Source: Smittium mucronatum (lineage: Eukaryota; Kickxellomycota; Harpellomycetes; Harpellales; Legeriomycetaceae). From it: 26,796 nt of DNA. The stretch covers positions 5,734 to 32,529 of the forward strand of contig LSSL01000438.1 in assembly GCA_001953115.1 (NCBI GenBank), given 5' to 3'. The translations under genes and the position numbers were made by a program. Below, piece by piece: positions 10,634 to 22,846 of the stretch. Position 1 is the first letter of the stretch. The number at the start of each line of letters is the position of its first letter. A model generated the notes under the pieces. That model ran no database searches and was not told the DNA's origin. It worked only from the letters and a program-made list of their open reading frames with translations.

Positions 10634-13304
10634 ATAACTTCTGTTTTTTTTTTAAATAAATTTTAAAATTATAATGAAAAAAAAACCAGTTTAAAGATTA
10701 AAATTTCTGCAACCAGAAAAATTTCTGGTAAAACTATTGAAAAAGATTTTTTAGGAAGAAAGAAAACAATGAAAATGTAGAAGTAAAAACTTAAAATGTT
10801 TTTTTGTTTTTGCTTGGATTAGGTCTATTTATCCAAAAGTTCCAGGTATGGTTAATTAAATGGTATTGGCGATTTTTTTTAAATTAAATAAAAATTAATG
10901 AGATGAAAATTTTAATACTGAATTCGTGAATATATATATATTAGTAAATATTTAAAATTAGAAATATTTAAAAAGAAATATAAACCAAAATAGGATAATT
11001 TTTTAAATATTTTTTTTATATGGGGGTTTCCTCACAATTTGGATAAAAATGGATATAATCATAATAATATCGCGAATTCTGGAAAAGAGAGTTAGAGTTC
11101 ACTTTCACGTATAATTTTTGTTTGCAAATTTCAACATTTTTTAAAAAAATAAAGTTTGAGTTTTTCAGTTTAAATTTTAATAATAATATTTTTATTGTTT
11201 GTGTATTTTACACAAGAGAACTAACTTAGTAATTTTTGTAATATGTTAGATAATAGAAAGATTTCCAAATTTATATAATTTTTTTGATCTTATTAATATA
11301 ATATAAGAAATTTACGTAATTTGATAGTTTAGGGAAAATAAAAAAGGAAAATATTATATTTGTTAATATAATGGCAATTTTTAAACATTTTTTGTCAAAA
11401 AAAGTTTTATATAATAAATATTATTATTAAAATAAGAATAATATGACTAAGAAATATTATAGTTTTTAGGGCAATTATTGGCTTAGAAATTAATGTAATA
11501 TAAAGAATATAAATTTTTTGAATAGATATAATTTTACCTGTCAATATCGAAAAAAAATCCTTTGACTTTATATGAGCCGTGAAATAGGATAAATTTAATT
11601 TTAGAATTTTTATAAGAAAGTTTAACTCAAAATATAATAATGTAAATTTTAGATAAATGAATAATAGGATGAATACCCCTTGTATAATCAAAAGGGTTGT
11701 TAATAAAAATGAATTCGATTTCAAATACAAAATTAAATACTAAAAGTATCATGTATAAACGAAAAAAAAAAATTAAAGAGCTTAATAGTCTTTATTTGAA
11801 TTGAAAAAAATATTCGAAGATATTATAATAATTTACAAACCGAGAAGTGAGCTAATATTGGATGAATACAAACATAAAAATGAGATAAATATTATATTTA
11901 ATTATAATTAGTTTTTTTATAGAATTCCTGATGCACCAATATCCATTCTGGAAAAAAAATATAAGCTTAATGATATACGATATTATGTTTTTAACTTGTA
12001 CTAATAGACTTTATTAACAAATATTTGTACTTTTAGATATAGGTATAATATAAGTTGAAAAAGAGGAATATTTTTTATGGATTTTGGAATTTTTTAAAAA
12101 ATTATTAAAAAACTCGGAGAGAAAAGTGAAAAAAAAAACACATTTATAATCAATTCAGCATTCAGAATTCAGTATGTTTAAAAAAATTAGAATAAAATGA
12201 TACAAGAATAACTGCTGAGCAAAAAATACTAGATAAATTAAGAATAAAGTTTCAGATTTTATAAGCCATTTTCAAAAATGAATCAAATCTGATTTATTTA
12301 AGAAACAAAAAGCTTATAAAGAGATTTTTTTGGATTATAATGGAAATCATTGATTAGAAAATACGATTTCATTTTTTAAAAAAAGAGAATTATTGATTTT
12401 TTTATAAAAATTAGCTTATATCTAATTGGTAAAAGAGTGCTAGTATTTAATAACCGTAGATAAAAAATTCTTTGAAGAGACTCAACCTTACTTTGAAACA
12501 AAAATAATTAGACTTAATTATTATAATATTTGATATTATTCCAAACATACCAGAAATAGCTATCGATTTTTAAATAATCTGTGAAACACCGGTAGAATGA
12601 ATATATAAAAATTCAGATGATATGTTAAAAATAGAAGAATTTTATATTAACCGCTTTCAAATAAAGAAAAAATCAAAAATTTATTATTTAAAATGATAGT
12701 AATTTTTATTCGATATTAAATTCAAGATTATGTAATTGTTTATGTTATTTCTGATTTTTTTAATACTATTTATCAAATATTTCAATAATTTTTCTGAAGA
12801 AGACACAGATACAATTTTGGATATAGCCACTTGTTATTTTTTTAAAAAGATATAAATTTGGGAAAATATATTCCTATAAAAAAACGAATGTTATTATTTT
12901 AATTATTTCAGAGATATTAAGTCAAAAAAAAGGGGGGGGAAAGTAAAAAACCAAGAAAAATTTCAGGCTCACGAGAGAATAATAAAAATAAATATATAAA
13001 GTAATATATTTTTAATTGTGTTTTTTTATTATATATTTAATAAAAAATATTTGAATCAAATTAATTCCATAACAATCAATTTTTTAATATTTAAAAATAA
13101 AAATCTTTATAACACAAAAAATATTAATTAATAAGCTATTTTCAAGTAATTTTGCCATCGAAAAAATGATGGAAAAATAAATAACTAATAAATTAAAAAA
13201 AAAAAACTTAAGTAATAATTGTTTAGATATATAATCAATGAGCTCAAATACTGTAAAATTATTACAAGAACAATATTTATAATTATATAATAAAAATTCA
13301 GTTG

Positions 13305-13500
13305 AGGCGAAGTTCAAGCCAGTTTAACAAATTTCAATTTACAAGTTGAATAAAAATCCAAATAAAATTTCGAGTTCAAACCCAAATCAAAACTAATTTC
13401 GAATTCTCAGTCCAAATTAAATGAATTCAAAATTTAAATTATTCCAAGTTTTAGCTCAAGCTAAAATTATTTTAGATCGAAGTTAAAACTCATATATTAT
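13305..13500. repeat. Degenerate TTCAAA/TTCGAA-type satellite patch
   Basis: This 200-base patch is made of loosely repeating words: AGTTCAAGCC, ATTTCAATTT, TTTCGAGTTCAAACCC, AATTTCGAATTC, AGTCCAAATT, GAATTCAAAATTT and GCTCAAGC. It looks like a decayed six- to twelve-base tandem repeat of the TTCAAA/TTCGAA kind. Its C content on the plus strand is higher than its neighbours'. No frame crosses it. Confidence 0.45.
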
Positions 13501-14067
13501 ACACCCAGTTAAATTAAATTTCTATCAAATATCTCAAGACCAAGTGTCTTATAATTGAAATGATTTATTTTAATCCCACTTTCCAAATCCGTTTACGAAC
13601 TCATGCAGGCGTTATAAAAAACATCAAATTTTTTTTTAAAAAGTTATATAATGTTTAATATAAATACTTATGATTAAAATCAACGTGTATAATTTAATTT
13701 AAACCTATAAAAAATACAAGATTAATTTTATTTGTTTTTAGCAGTAAATAAAAAACTTCAATTAAGTCAACTATTATTGGTTATATATATAGGTTCTTAT
13801 TTAATATGATGTTTAAATAAAAATACAATTTGAGTTTTAGAAGAACAAAAATTCAAAAATAAGAACATTTTCCTATGAGAAAGGTTAATTCTTCCATTAA
13901 ATAAACAATAGACTAAATTTGTATATTTGAACTCATATTTTTAGTGCTATTAAGAAAAAAAATATCTAAGATTATGAAAATGATGCCTATTTTAAATATT
14001 AATAACTTATAAAAATTTTTATAAAATATTGGTTCTCCTCTTATTAACATATATATATATTGCATCT

Positions 14068-14284
14068 GGTTTTGAGATATTGTGATTTTGATATCAATAA
14101 TTTTATTATTATTTAAAATAGGCCTAATAGATTTTTTATGTTAGGTATTTTATCAAATAAAATTCTGCAATTTTTATGTGATTAAATACAAAATATGAAA
14201 TCAATATTCAGGATAAACTTTAACCCTTTTTAGTCATTTCACTATAAAAAAATATTTTTTTGACCCAATAAAATCTTTCCTTAT
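14068..14284 (+). repeat. Inverted repeat IR2, left arm
   Basis: The reverse complement of this arm matches 15721-15955. Shared words, read on the right arm, are TTTTACTGGGTTAAAA, TTTTTTTAGTGAAATGATTA, AAAAAGGGTTAA, TTTAATCACATA, GCGGAATTTTAATTGATAAA, CAAAATCACA and ATCTCAAAAC. The right arm carries about 22 extra bases between the last two words. The arm is non-coding. Confidence 0.65.
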
Positions 14285-15720
14285 AAAAGAAGTACCGTAT
14301 ATCGGATCATATGATTAATAAAAAAAGAAATAACTGTTTTTCTAGAAGTTTTTAATAGCTAAAAGATGTAGAGATTCTCAGTTATAGCAGTTGAATTGCT
14401 CTCATTTTTTTAATAAAGCACTCCAAAATAATAAAATAAAGTCCTAATCGCCCAAGGATATAGAATTTTTGAATTTAAACTGAGTTTAAAGTATGTAACT
14501 AATGAATTCATTTACCTTATATTTACTAATCAGATATTTATCTTTGGTTTTCAGATAAAATTGAATATGGAACGAAATTTTGAATTATATTGTTAATATT
14601 TTATCTTTTTTAAATGAGATAGAAAATACGAATGAGAATGCAGCTGTAAATAAAATTATGATAGCAATTTTTTTTGATGTAAATTTGTTTTTATGATTTC
14701 AATCGAGTTATTATTGTTACTGCGTTTATTTTTGTGAATGATCTTGAATTTTTTGATGTTTTAGGAGAATAATTCATATAATAATTTGATTTTAATTTCT
14801 TATTTGTATTAACTCCTATCTATTGTTTATTTTTTATAATTTTTATAAAACCCAGCAGGATGTTATTTTAATTTTATTTTATAATATTTATCATTATAAA
14901 TTAAAAATATGAAATTTATCACATTTTTATAGTAAAGTAAAGTTTAATTCTGTAGCAAATTCAAAAAATCTAATATAAAATAATAAAACAGAAAATTTTT
15001 ATAATTACAAGTATGGTTATACAGTTTTCCCTCAAATCTAATTGAACTAAGTATGGTTTTTTCAAAAATAAAGAGAAAATTTTAAACGAAAATTTAATGA
15101 AATGATGAAATAAAGTTTCGAAATACATGTAGTGATATAAGATTTAATAAATTGCATACTACCTAATAGTTTTTAAGGCCGAAAGAATAGTATTTTATGA
15201 GCTAAGTAAGTTCATAAGATCAATTATCGTTTTTTTATGGTAGTTATTTATAAAGTATATAATAATCTATTAAGGCAAAAATTAAAAAGGAAAGATTAAT
15301 TTTCAAATTTTTATGAGTCCAATACATCAAAAAACAAGTACATTTCCCATATCAAATGCAAATGAATTTTAATTCGCAAAAACAAATGAAAATTTATTGA
15401 CAATAGCAATCGGAAAAAAAATACAAAAGTTTTTGAAGACTAAAAAGTATTTAAAAAAGCATTATAAAACGTAAAATTATTAGCAATTACTTTCACAATT
15501 GCTTTTTCAAAAGAGATGAAAATAAATAAAAAAATCCATTATAAAGGAATAAACTCATAAATGATCAAATCGAAACTTAAATTATTCCAAAATTTTGCTT
15601 TCATTGCTTAAATTTTTCAAATAGAAGCCTATAATGACTTATTAAAACTATAAACACGATATAACTATAAATTTATATATCATTTAGATATAAAAACTTT
15701 TAGAAAATTAGCAGTTTTTT
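14285..15720. other. Spacer of IR2, no gene seen
   Basis: These 1.4 kb of AT-rich DNA between the IR2 arms hold no frame of note in either strand and no recognisable transposase or other coding remnant. Confidence 0.5.
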
Positions 15721-15955
15721 TTAAGGCTGAATTTTACTGGGTTAAAACACAAATTTTTTTAGTGAAATGATTAAAAAGGGTTAATAATTATCTTGATTAT
15801 CGATTGGATATTTTATATTTAATCACATAGTCATTGCGGAATTTTAATTGATAAAATACCAAATGCTTTAAATGCTTTAAACCAATAATACAAAAAAAAA
15901 ATCCGACATTTCAAAATCACATATTGGATAAAATAGCTGCTAAAATCTCAAAACA
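15721..15955 (-). repeat. Inverted repeat IR2, right arm
   Basis: This is the partner of 14068-14284 in inverted orientation. It contains a small internal direct duplication, AATGCTTTAAATGCTTTAAA (about 15861-15880), that the left arm lacks. Confidence 0.65.
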
Positions 15956-18900
15956 AAATACAAAATATACAATAATTCAATTTTCATGAGTCTTAAAAAA
16001 TCATTTTATATTTGACACAATAAATTTTGTCTGAAATATATTAATTATCATGAAATCTGATTATGGTTATTATTTTTATAATTTTTTTCCTATAGTATAA
16101 AAAATTTATTCATATTGATTAGTTATCAGAAATCTTTATAGGTGTTTCATAAAAAGATAAAGAGATAAAATATCATAAACATAGTAAAAATATCTTTTAA
16201 CCCTTTTTTATGATTTTCTAATCTTTATTTACCCTTGAAATACCTTAATTATTCGCAAATAAAGTTAATAATATATTGTATTCGGTTAACCAGTTAAAAT
16301 GCGGTTCAGTCATTTCAGTCTATATATCAATCATTTATAACTTTGAAAACTGACAAATTTGTTTGAAATAACTAACCAGTTAAAAAAAAAAATTTTTTTT
16401 TTAGGAATTTCTATTAAATTTGCTTCGAAGCTACAAGTGAAAAAATGAATATTTATTTTTTTCATAAAATATGTATAATTCCACAGGTTTCATCTATTTT
16501 TTTCAGTTTTTTTCGATGTATTAACGCCAAAAATAATAATTTTTTTTTGTAACTTCAAATATATTTAAATAAAATAAATTGCACAAAAATATTAACATTT
16601 TGCTTTAAATATTGTCATTTTGGATTTTCGTATTGATATAATAAAGAATTTATAATAATTTATTTTAAGAAAGCTTTTTTAAGTATTTATTTTGATTCAG
16701 CGTTGTTTTTATAGCTTAACAAAAAAAAAATAGAGTGAAATTTTATATTTTGGTTAATTAGTTGTTGGCGCAATAAATGCGCAGTTTTTAATATTTGCTA
16801 GTCGTTATTAAATTAAAGGTTTCCAAAAAAGGGATTAATTAAACGTGTTTTCAAATTTTTTTTCAAAATTAATATTTTTTATAGAGAATAGTTTCGAAGC
16901 TTATTTGACGCCTCCACAATTTTTTCAATTATTAAAATTCTAGTTAGTAAAATACATAAAAAAAGCTATGTGGGCACGGTTTTACAAGTAATTTTTCATC
17001 AAAATCAAAAAGCAACTCATAGTTTTCAAATCATTCAAAAATTTTATTTGCGATAAAAAGTGGTGAATTTAATCTTAAAATTCTGTGTAATAAAAATTGT
17101 GTGATCTCCTTCCTCTAAAAACTCACGAGATATTTTAGAGATAAACCTTTAATAATGTTAAATTTAACAATAAAAGTCTTAAAATTAAATTACGTAACAT
17201 TTTACTCTTTTTTCTAGCCATATTTTAAGTTTCGAAAATGGGTAAAATTTGATCAAAAATTTTTTCCAAAAAAACTTGAAATATTATAAATAATATTTCA
17301 TAATAATAATATTTATTTTATCAAAAAATTTATTAATATCATCAAATTAATTTTAAAAACTTTTCGCATCTTTCTCCTATTTATGAAATTTATACTTTAA
17401 ATTATAAATCGCAAAAACGTGCTTATTTTAACTAGCTTTAACTATGAATAATATTTCATTAAAGGTTAGCTAATTGAAACTAAAAAAAAACAGATTAAAT
17501 TTATATAATTAATTATTTTGAAAAATAATTTTATGACGATTTAAAAAAATAAAACTCATCACTGTCTGGGTGGAAAAATTCTTTATTTAAACCCAATAAA
17601 AATCATTATAATTCTCGAAATTTATAATTGTAAATTTTTATCATAGTTATTTCATGGTTTAAAATAAAAAAAACCCATTCTTTATTAAATGAAATAAAAT
17701 AATTTAGGCTCTTTTTTTATTTCGATTAAAATAAAATACGAATTTTTATAAATTAATAGAAAAATAAAAATAAAATGTTGAAGATAATGAATAATTGATT
17801 TTATTCACATTTACATTGTAGTTTTATATTTGAAATACAAGTATTTATTAAATTTGCATTCAATACGATTATTGCATTAATATCATCTAATTTAATTATT
17901 AAAACTTTGATGAACTCAATTTTTTTAACCTTTTATAATCAAAAACAGAACTATATGATTTTTAAGTTACTTTTTTCAAATTAAATAAGTTTTTCATCAT
18001 GAAAAATTAATATAATTATAATCTATCTTAGTAGCCGATATATTACTTGGAATTATCTCAACTTATCGATTCTATGAATAGAAAATTTTTATATTAGCCA
18101 ATTTCCTTACTTAAAAGATTTTCTTTCAATAATCAAATACTTATAAATCTATTCGTTAATTGAGATAACTAATTGTCACTTTATATAATGAATTTTTTTC
18201 ATAATTTGTGTTTTTAAAGTTTATTCAACCATTTTATATTAAAATTGCATCTTAAGTATTACAACATAAAAAAAAAAATAATAGGTGTTTTATGAGAACG
18301 TTAAATATTTTTGAAATTAAGTAGTCTTTAGATTTCCATGAATATGAAATAATTAGAAAATTTTGATAGTCGATAATGTTTTATTAAGAAATTATCTCTA
18401 AACCAATTTTTATTTATTTGTAAGCTACTGGTCAAAATAAAATTTAAATATCGTCAATTTAACAAATATAGTTAAGTATCTTTATGATTATAAAGTTTCC
18501 GCATTTTTTCATCAGAAAGAATTTTCTGTAATTAAAGCTTTGATTCGACCGATAAATTAATACAATATGCTACTTGTACATTTTTAAATTAAAGATTTGG
18601 GAAAGATTATTAAGAAATTTTCGTCTCCTATTAGAATCTTCTATATGTGATAGATTTTTTATAAGACTCGACTTTTTTTTACAGAAAAAAACATCTGTTA
18701 AAATAAAATTTAATCATAGCCATACGAATAAATTCTCTAATTGATACTAGATATAACAAAATCTGCGATTTTTGCAAATAGAATAAAGATTCGTAGCATT
18801 AGCTCTAGATTAACAAATAAATTATGTAAAAATTTCAGTTTTTTTAATTAAAAAAGATTTATAAAATTTGAGGACAAGATTTTGAAAAAAAATTATTATC

Positions 18901-19497
18901 CATATAAACATCTTTATTTACTATAAAATTTTAAAAATCATCTAAAGTCTTATAAATACATTAACAAATAATCAAATAAGATTTTAATAATCGTATTTCA
19001 AACATATTTCGGAGAAAAAATAAAAAAATATAACGAATTTGAAGCAAGATTTGAAATTTTTATAAGTTTTAATTGGTTTTTTAACATTTCATTTTTGGGT
19101 TTAAACAAATTAATTAATCTTTTTTTTTATGCAAAATTTATTATAAAAACAAATGAATTATATAAGTTTAATAAAATTTCTGAAAATTTTACGAAAGTTA
19201 ATCTAAAGTTTAATGAATAAAAATTAACAAATTTTATAATAAAAAAAGCATTTAATAGTTTAAAAATTGATCCTTTTGCACCACGAATTAGACCATTTTG
19301 CAAAATACATTTAGCCTTTTAAAAATAATTGTGCCGCGCCACAGCATATAATTAAAATTTAAAATTTCTATTCAATCTAGCATTTTTTAGGAAAATTGAA
19401 CCACTTTCAAATATTATTTTGATAATTTTGACAATAATTTCCCTTTTAAAAAACCAACAATTTACGTTTTACAAATCAAATTTTTGCTTTTTAAAAG
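15956..19497. other. AT-rich stretch without a recognisable gene
   Basis: No gene is supportable. Points noted are a five-base perfect hairpin GCGCA-ATAAA-TGCGC at 16768-16782, and a GC-richer micro-island at about 19268-19346 containing TTTTGCACCACGAATTAGAC and TGTGCCGCGCCACAGC. The latter is probably a fragment of an older, otherwise erased repeat. Confidence 0.5.
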
Positions 19498-19843
19498 TCA
19501 AAACTTCATATTTTCGATCTTATTTCAGAATTTTTCAAATTAGATTTCATCCCAGATCAAATGATTTCATCTGTTTATAAACAATAAAGTTCTCATTAAA
19601 AATTCTTATTAAATTTTTTTATAAGTTATAATTTTTCAATTTTGAAAATTGAGAATTTTGACATTTTGAAATTTAAAATAAGCGATATTATAAGAATGTA
19701 AATATATTTTAATACAAATAGAGCAAAAAAACTATCGGAAAAATCATATTAATTTTTTGAACTCATTATTTTGAGTTAGAATTTTTAAAATTTAGCTTTA
19801 GTGAAAGATTTCGCTTTTCCAAAAGATCATATTTTTTTTTCAA
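19498..19843 (+). repeat. Inverted repeat IR3, left arm
   Basis: The reverse complement of this 346-base arm aligns with 21640-21981 over its whole length at roughly nine identical bases in ten by eye. It includes an uninterrupted 54-base identical block (19746-19799 against 21684-21737). Differences are mostly C/T or A/G transitions plus a few small indels. The arm contains its own small palindrome, TCAATTTTGAAAATTGA. It is non-coding. Confidence 0.85.
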
Positions 19844-20032
19844 TATATATGTATTTGGAAGCGATTTCAAATTTGGCACTGAAATCAAAGGAATATTTTC
19901 TTTATATATCTATTCATTCGTGATGAATGAAATCAGTACTGATATTATTAGACCAACACTGATCTGAGTTTACCTTAAATAAAGAAAATTAGAAGTTCTG
20001 AATACAAAGAGATTTACTCTTTATAAAAAGGA

Positions 20033-20280
20033 TGTTAAGGAAGGGCCCTTGAGCTTAGGAGATTAAATACAGAACTATTAATAAATAATGCGTATAGAAA
20101 CCCTCTAGTAAAGACCAAAGACAAGGTGTGGAATTTTTAGGATACACCTTCGTACCCAAGTTATTTCTTAAAGATGCTTGGTTATTTGATAAAACTACGT
20201 TTCATACAATTTTATTACTACTTATAATACAGTTACCTGTCCATTTTTTAGTTTATTGTAATGTAGCCTCTAGAATAACA
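20033..20280. mobile_element. Possible solo-LTR-like segment (TGTTA...TAACA)
   Basis: A 248-base segment begins TGTTAAGGAAGGGCCC and ends CTCTAGAATAACA, so its termini are the perfect five-base inverted pair TGTTA/TAACA with canonical TG...CA ends. Its base composition is well above that of its surroundings, as for a younger insertion. Against this, the flanks (AAGGA on the left, ATCTT on the right) show no target-site duplication, no convincing primer-binding site follows, and there is no second copy in the window. It could be a solo LTR or just a GC-richer fragment whose ends match by chance. Strand is undetermined. Confidence 0.3.
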
Positions 20281-20861
20281 ATCTTAAGTTGAAAAACAAG
20301 TTGTTACTAAAAGTGTGTGTGGCACAGCTGATAACTTGAGCCCCCAAAACAACCCAGAGTGCAGAACATCTTCATATATATATAAATTAGAAATATGTAA
20401 AAATATTTTCCACATAAAACTATGTTTTGGCTTTAGTTCAGATTAATATAAATTTTTTCAAAACAATATATTTAATAAATAATCTTAGAATGAGTATAAA
20501 TTAGAGAAAAAAACAGTCAGAGAATACCCTAAAAAATCACGAACTTATAACAATATTACTATCGTTTTTTTTCTTTTGGGTATTTCAACAAAATGTGCAC
20601 CAGAAATATTAAGAATAAAATATAGATGAATTAAAAAGCTTTTTTCAATAGCAATGAAAGCATAATATAATTTTTTTTTGAGCATTAAGCTCAGGTGGTG
20701 ATTCCAAATAACCCATCTGGTAGAATAGTGTCAAATTTAGAATCAAAATATGTCTTTATAGCCTAGATAGAAACAATAGTTGAATCTAATCCTGAAATAA
20801 CTTTTGAAAAAATGAAGGAAAGTTTTTTTTTTGAAAGCATGGGTTTCAATTTAAAGTTTAA

Positions 20862-21032
20862 TCGGGCTCAATCCGACTAAAAGAAATAGATATTACTGTA
20901 AAGAAAATAAGTAGAGTACTGGATCAAATAAGTTTCTACAATAATCTCAAGAGAAGAGCTATTTACGTTATAGTTTTCAGCTCAACTTTTGCAGCAGATA
21001 ATTTAATTGAATTTACATTGAATAATCTAGTT
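20862..21032 (+). pseudogene. Short coding-like remnant, unrecognised
   Basis: This frame is open for 57 codons without a stop, flanked by TAA at both ends and lacking an initiator ATG at its start. The peptide is of mixed, protein-like composition, including KEIDITVKKISRVLDQ, then KRRAIYVIVFSSTFAADN and FTLNNL. After the terminal TAA the same frame continues with TFILKKLWLDQILTPES before another stop, which suggests an older, longer frame. I do not recognise the family. It sits in the GC-richer part of the IR3 spacer, so it could be a scrap of a mobile-element gene. Chance is a real alternative. Confidence 0.25.
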
Positions 21033-21639
21033 TAAACTTTCATCTTAAAAAAACTATGGCTAGATCAAATATTGACTCCAGAGAGTATGTAGTATTGCCA
21101 AACTTTGGAGAATAAAAAAAAATATTATTAATAGAGTCAAATTTTTAAAAAAATATTTAACCAAGAATTTTATTCAAATAAAACTGTAAATTTGGATTTA
21201 TTCGCTCTTTCAACCAAAATCTCGTGGGCGTAAATGTGATTTTTATAAGTCTCCGTAAAATATAAATAATAAATAATAATAAAAGAATACACAAAATCGA
21301 AGAAAAAAGATATGTGAGTCCAATATTGGTGCAACTTGCAAAAATTAATCCCATACTTATAAATATAAATTAATTGAGAAGATTTTTGGACAATTATAAA
21401 TATTTTCTATATAAACTTAGTTATCCCGGATATATGGATTTATTAATTTTTATAATGAAAAAGCGACTTCAAAATATATATGAAGTTAACTTAAGGGGAT
21501 TTTTTTGAAATATGAGCTCGATCACAAATTTCTCCATCGATAAACACTTTTTTTATACCTTGATCTATTAATACTTTTATCAGAGCTTAAATTAGAATCA
21601 AATAACAAAAATTAATTTAAATAAATTACTAATTATGTT

Positions 21640-21981
21640 TTGAAAAACTAATATGATCTTTCCGAAAAGCAAAATCTTTCACAAAAGCTAAATTTTAAAA
21701 ATTCTAACTCAAAATAATGAGTTCAAAAAATTAATATATTTTTCCAATAGTTTTTTTGCTCTATTTGTATTAAAAAATATATATGATCTTATAATAATGC
21801 TCATTTCAACATTTCAATAGTCAAAATTTTCAATTTTCAAAATTGAAAAATTATATCTTATAAAAAAATTTAATAGGAATTTTTAATATGAGAACTTTAT
21901 TGTTTATAAACAGATAAAATGATTTAACCGGGACGAAATCAAATTTGAAAAATTCTGAAATAAGAGTTGAAGATTTTGAAG
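21640..21981 (-). repeat. Inverted repeat IR3, right arm
   Basis: This is the inverted partner of 19498-19843. Reading inward to outward it starts TTGAAAAACTAATATGATCT and ends near AGATTTTGAAG. Beyond 21981 the match weakens, though a GGGAAAT word and an AATAATAT word on both sides hint that similarity may once have extended to about 19395 and 22030. Confidence 0.85.
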
Positions 21982-22322
21982 AGGGGAAATAATAGTATGT
22001 TAAAATATTGTTAAATAATATCAAACGAAAATTAAATTTATTTAAAAATAGGGGAGGTCAATGAACTAATTAAAAAAATTCTATCCTTAAAACTTAAATT
22101 ATGCCTATAATATATAGATTTCTTCTATCAAAAAACGTAAATGGTAATGGGGGTTTGAGCTTAATATTTCCATTCTACTAAATAAATAAATATTAATCTT
22201 TGTTGAAAGAGCTCGAAAAATATCAATATAATATTTTTAAAGTGTTGTATTAAGTTAATCATTTTTAAGAATAGATTGATTTAGGTTACTAATATAACAT
22301 CTTGCGTGTAAATAAAATGAAT
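21982..22322. other. AT-rich stretch without a recognisable gene
   Basis: AT-rich DNA just outside IR3. There may be faint continuation of the inverted repeat in its first 50 bases. Nothing else was seen. Confidence 0.45.
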
Positions 22323-22526
22323 CTAATATAGAATAATTTGAGAAATAAGTGTGTTGCTCAATATATTAGGTCGAAACTCCTTCATAAAATGCCAGAATTC
22401 TCCAATAGCACTTGAATCAGGTATTAGTGTTTTCTGTGGGCGGTTTAAAAGGTCCTGATGTGAGCTTTTGTACCTGATATTTCTATCGAAGGTGAGTTTA
22501 TTTGAATTATCTTTTAAGAAAATCAA
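22323..22526 (-). CDS. Short unrecognised frame, possible gene fragment
   Basis: This is a 67-codon frame with an ATG start on the minus strand. Unlike the chance frames further left, its middle is not low-complexity: it contains RYKSSHQDLLNRPQKTLIPD followed by SSAIGEFWHFMKEFRPN, with W, H, P, D and Q residues. The ends (NSNKL at the front, SQIILY at the back) return to AT-rich composition. It lies just downstream, in the same orientation, of the decayed frame at 22847-23224, at the point where base composition rises. It has no signal peptide and no motif I recognise. It may be an exon or fragment of a decayed gene; chance is possible. Confidence 0.25.
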   Translation of the reverse strand: MIFLKDNSNKLTFDRNIRYKSSHQDLLNRPQKTLIPDSSAIGEFWHFMKEFRPNILSNTLISQIILY

Positions 22527-22846
22527 TATTATATAATTATAAATTAGCCGTTGTCTACGTTTAATGTGTATTGATTTTGGAAAATCTTTTTTTCATAAAT
22601 TATGTAAGTGTAAACTGGAGGTAATATTTTATCTAAGTTTTTATTTATTTGACAGAAACCTATTATTGTTCACTTCTTTCGTATCTCCTTTGTGGAAGCG
22701 ATTTTTATATTTAAAAAAAATTTCATAGAAATAATCATTTGAGTCATCCATGAGGTAAAATTCAAATTTTTTAAAAAAAATTTAATAGCTAGCGACCAGC
22801 ATAATTTGGGTGTTAGATTTCTGTCTGATATTTTCCTTTTTTGAGT

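Larger units (their letters stand above)
7439..14067. other. AT-rich stretch without a recognisable gene
   Basis: More than six kilobases with no supportable gene. It contains an isolated C12 tract (8551-8562), a G8 tract (12932-12939), a small TGGCAC hairpin (10584-10633), a degenerate TTCAAA/TTCGAA-like patch (13305-13500) and scattered TA microsatellites. A 107-codon minus-strand frame at 11407-11730 encodes an almost wholly hydrophobic peptide with no recognisable motif; I treat it as chance. A 77-codon minus frame at 13084-13317 is likewise low-complexity. Confidence 0.55.
19844..21639. other. IR3 spacer with a GC-richer island
   Basis: The 1.8 kb between the IR3 arms differ from the surroundings. 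About 19,880-20,360 and 20,690-21,120 are richer in G+C and have more complex sequence. They contain the LTR-like segment at 20033-20280 and the coding-like frame at 20862-21032. A 65-codon minus frame at 21157-21354 encodes a hydrophobic stretch followed by a basic region; it is not recognised and may be chance. Confidence 0.5.

Noticed and set aside
13084..13317. A 77-codon minus-strand frame.
   Set aside because: Low-complexity peptide from A/T-rich sequence that adjoins the degenerate satellite patch, with no supporting context.
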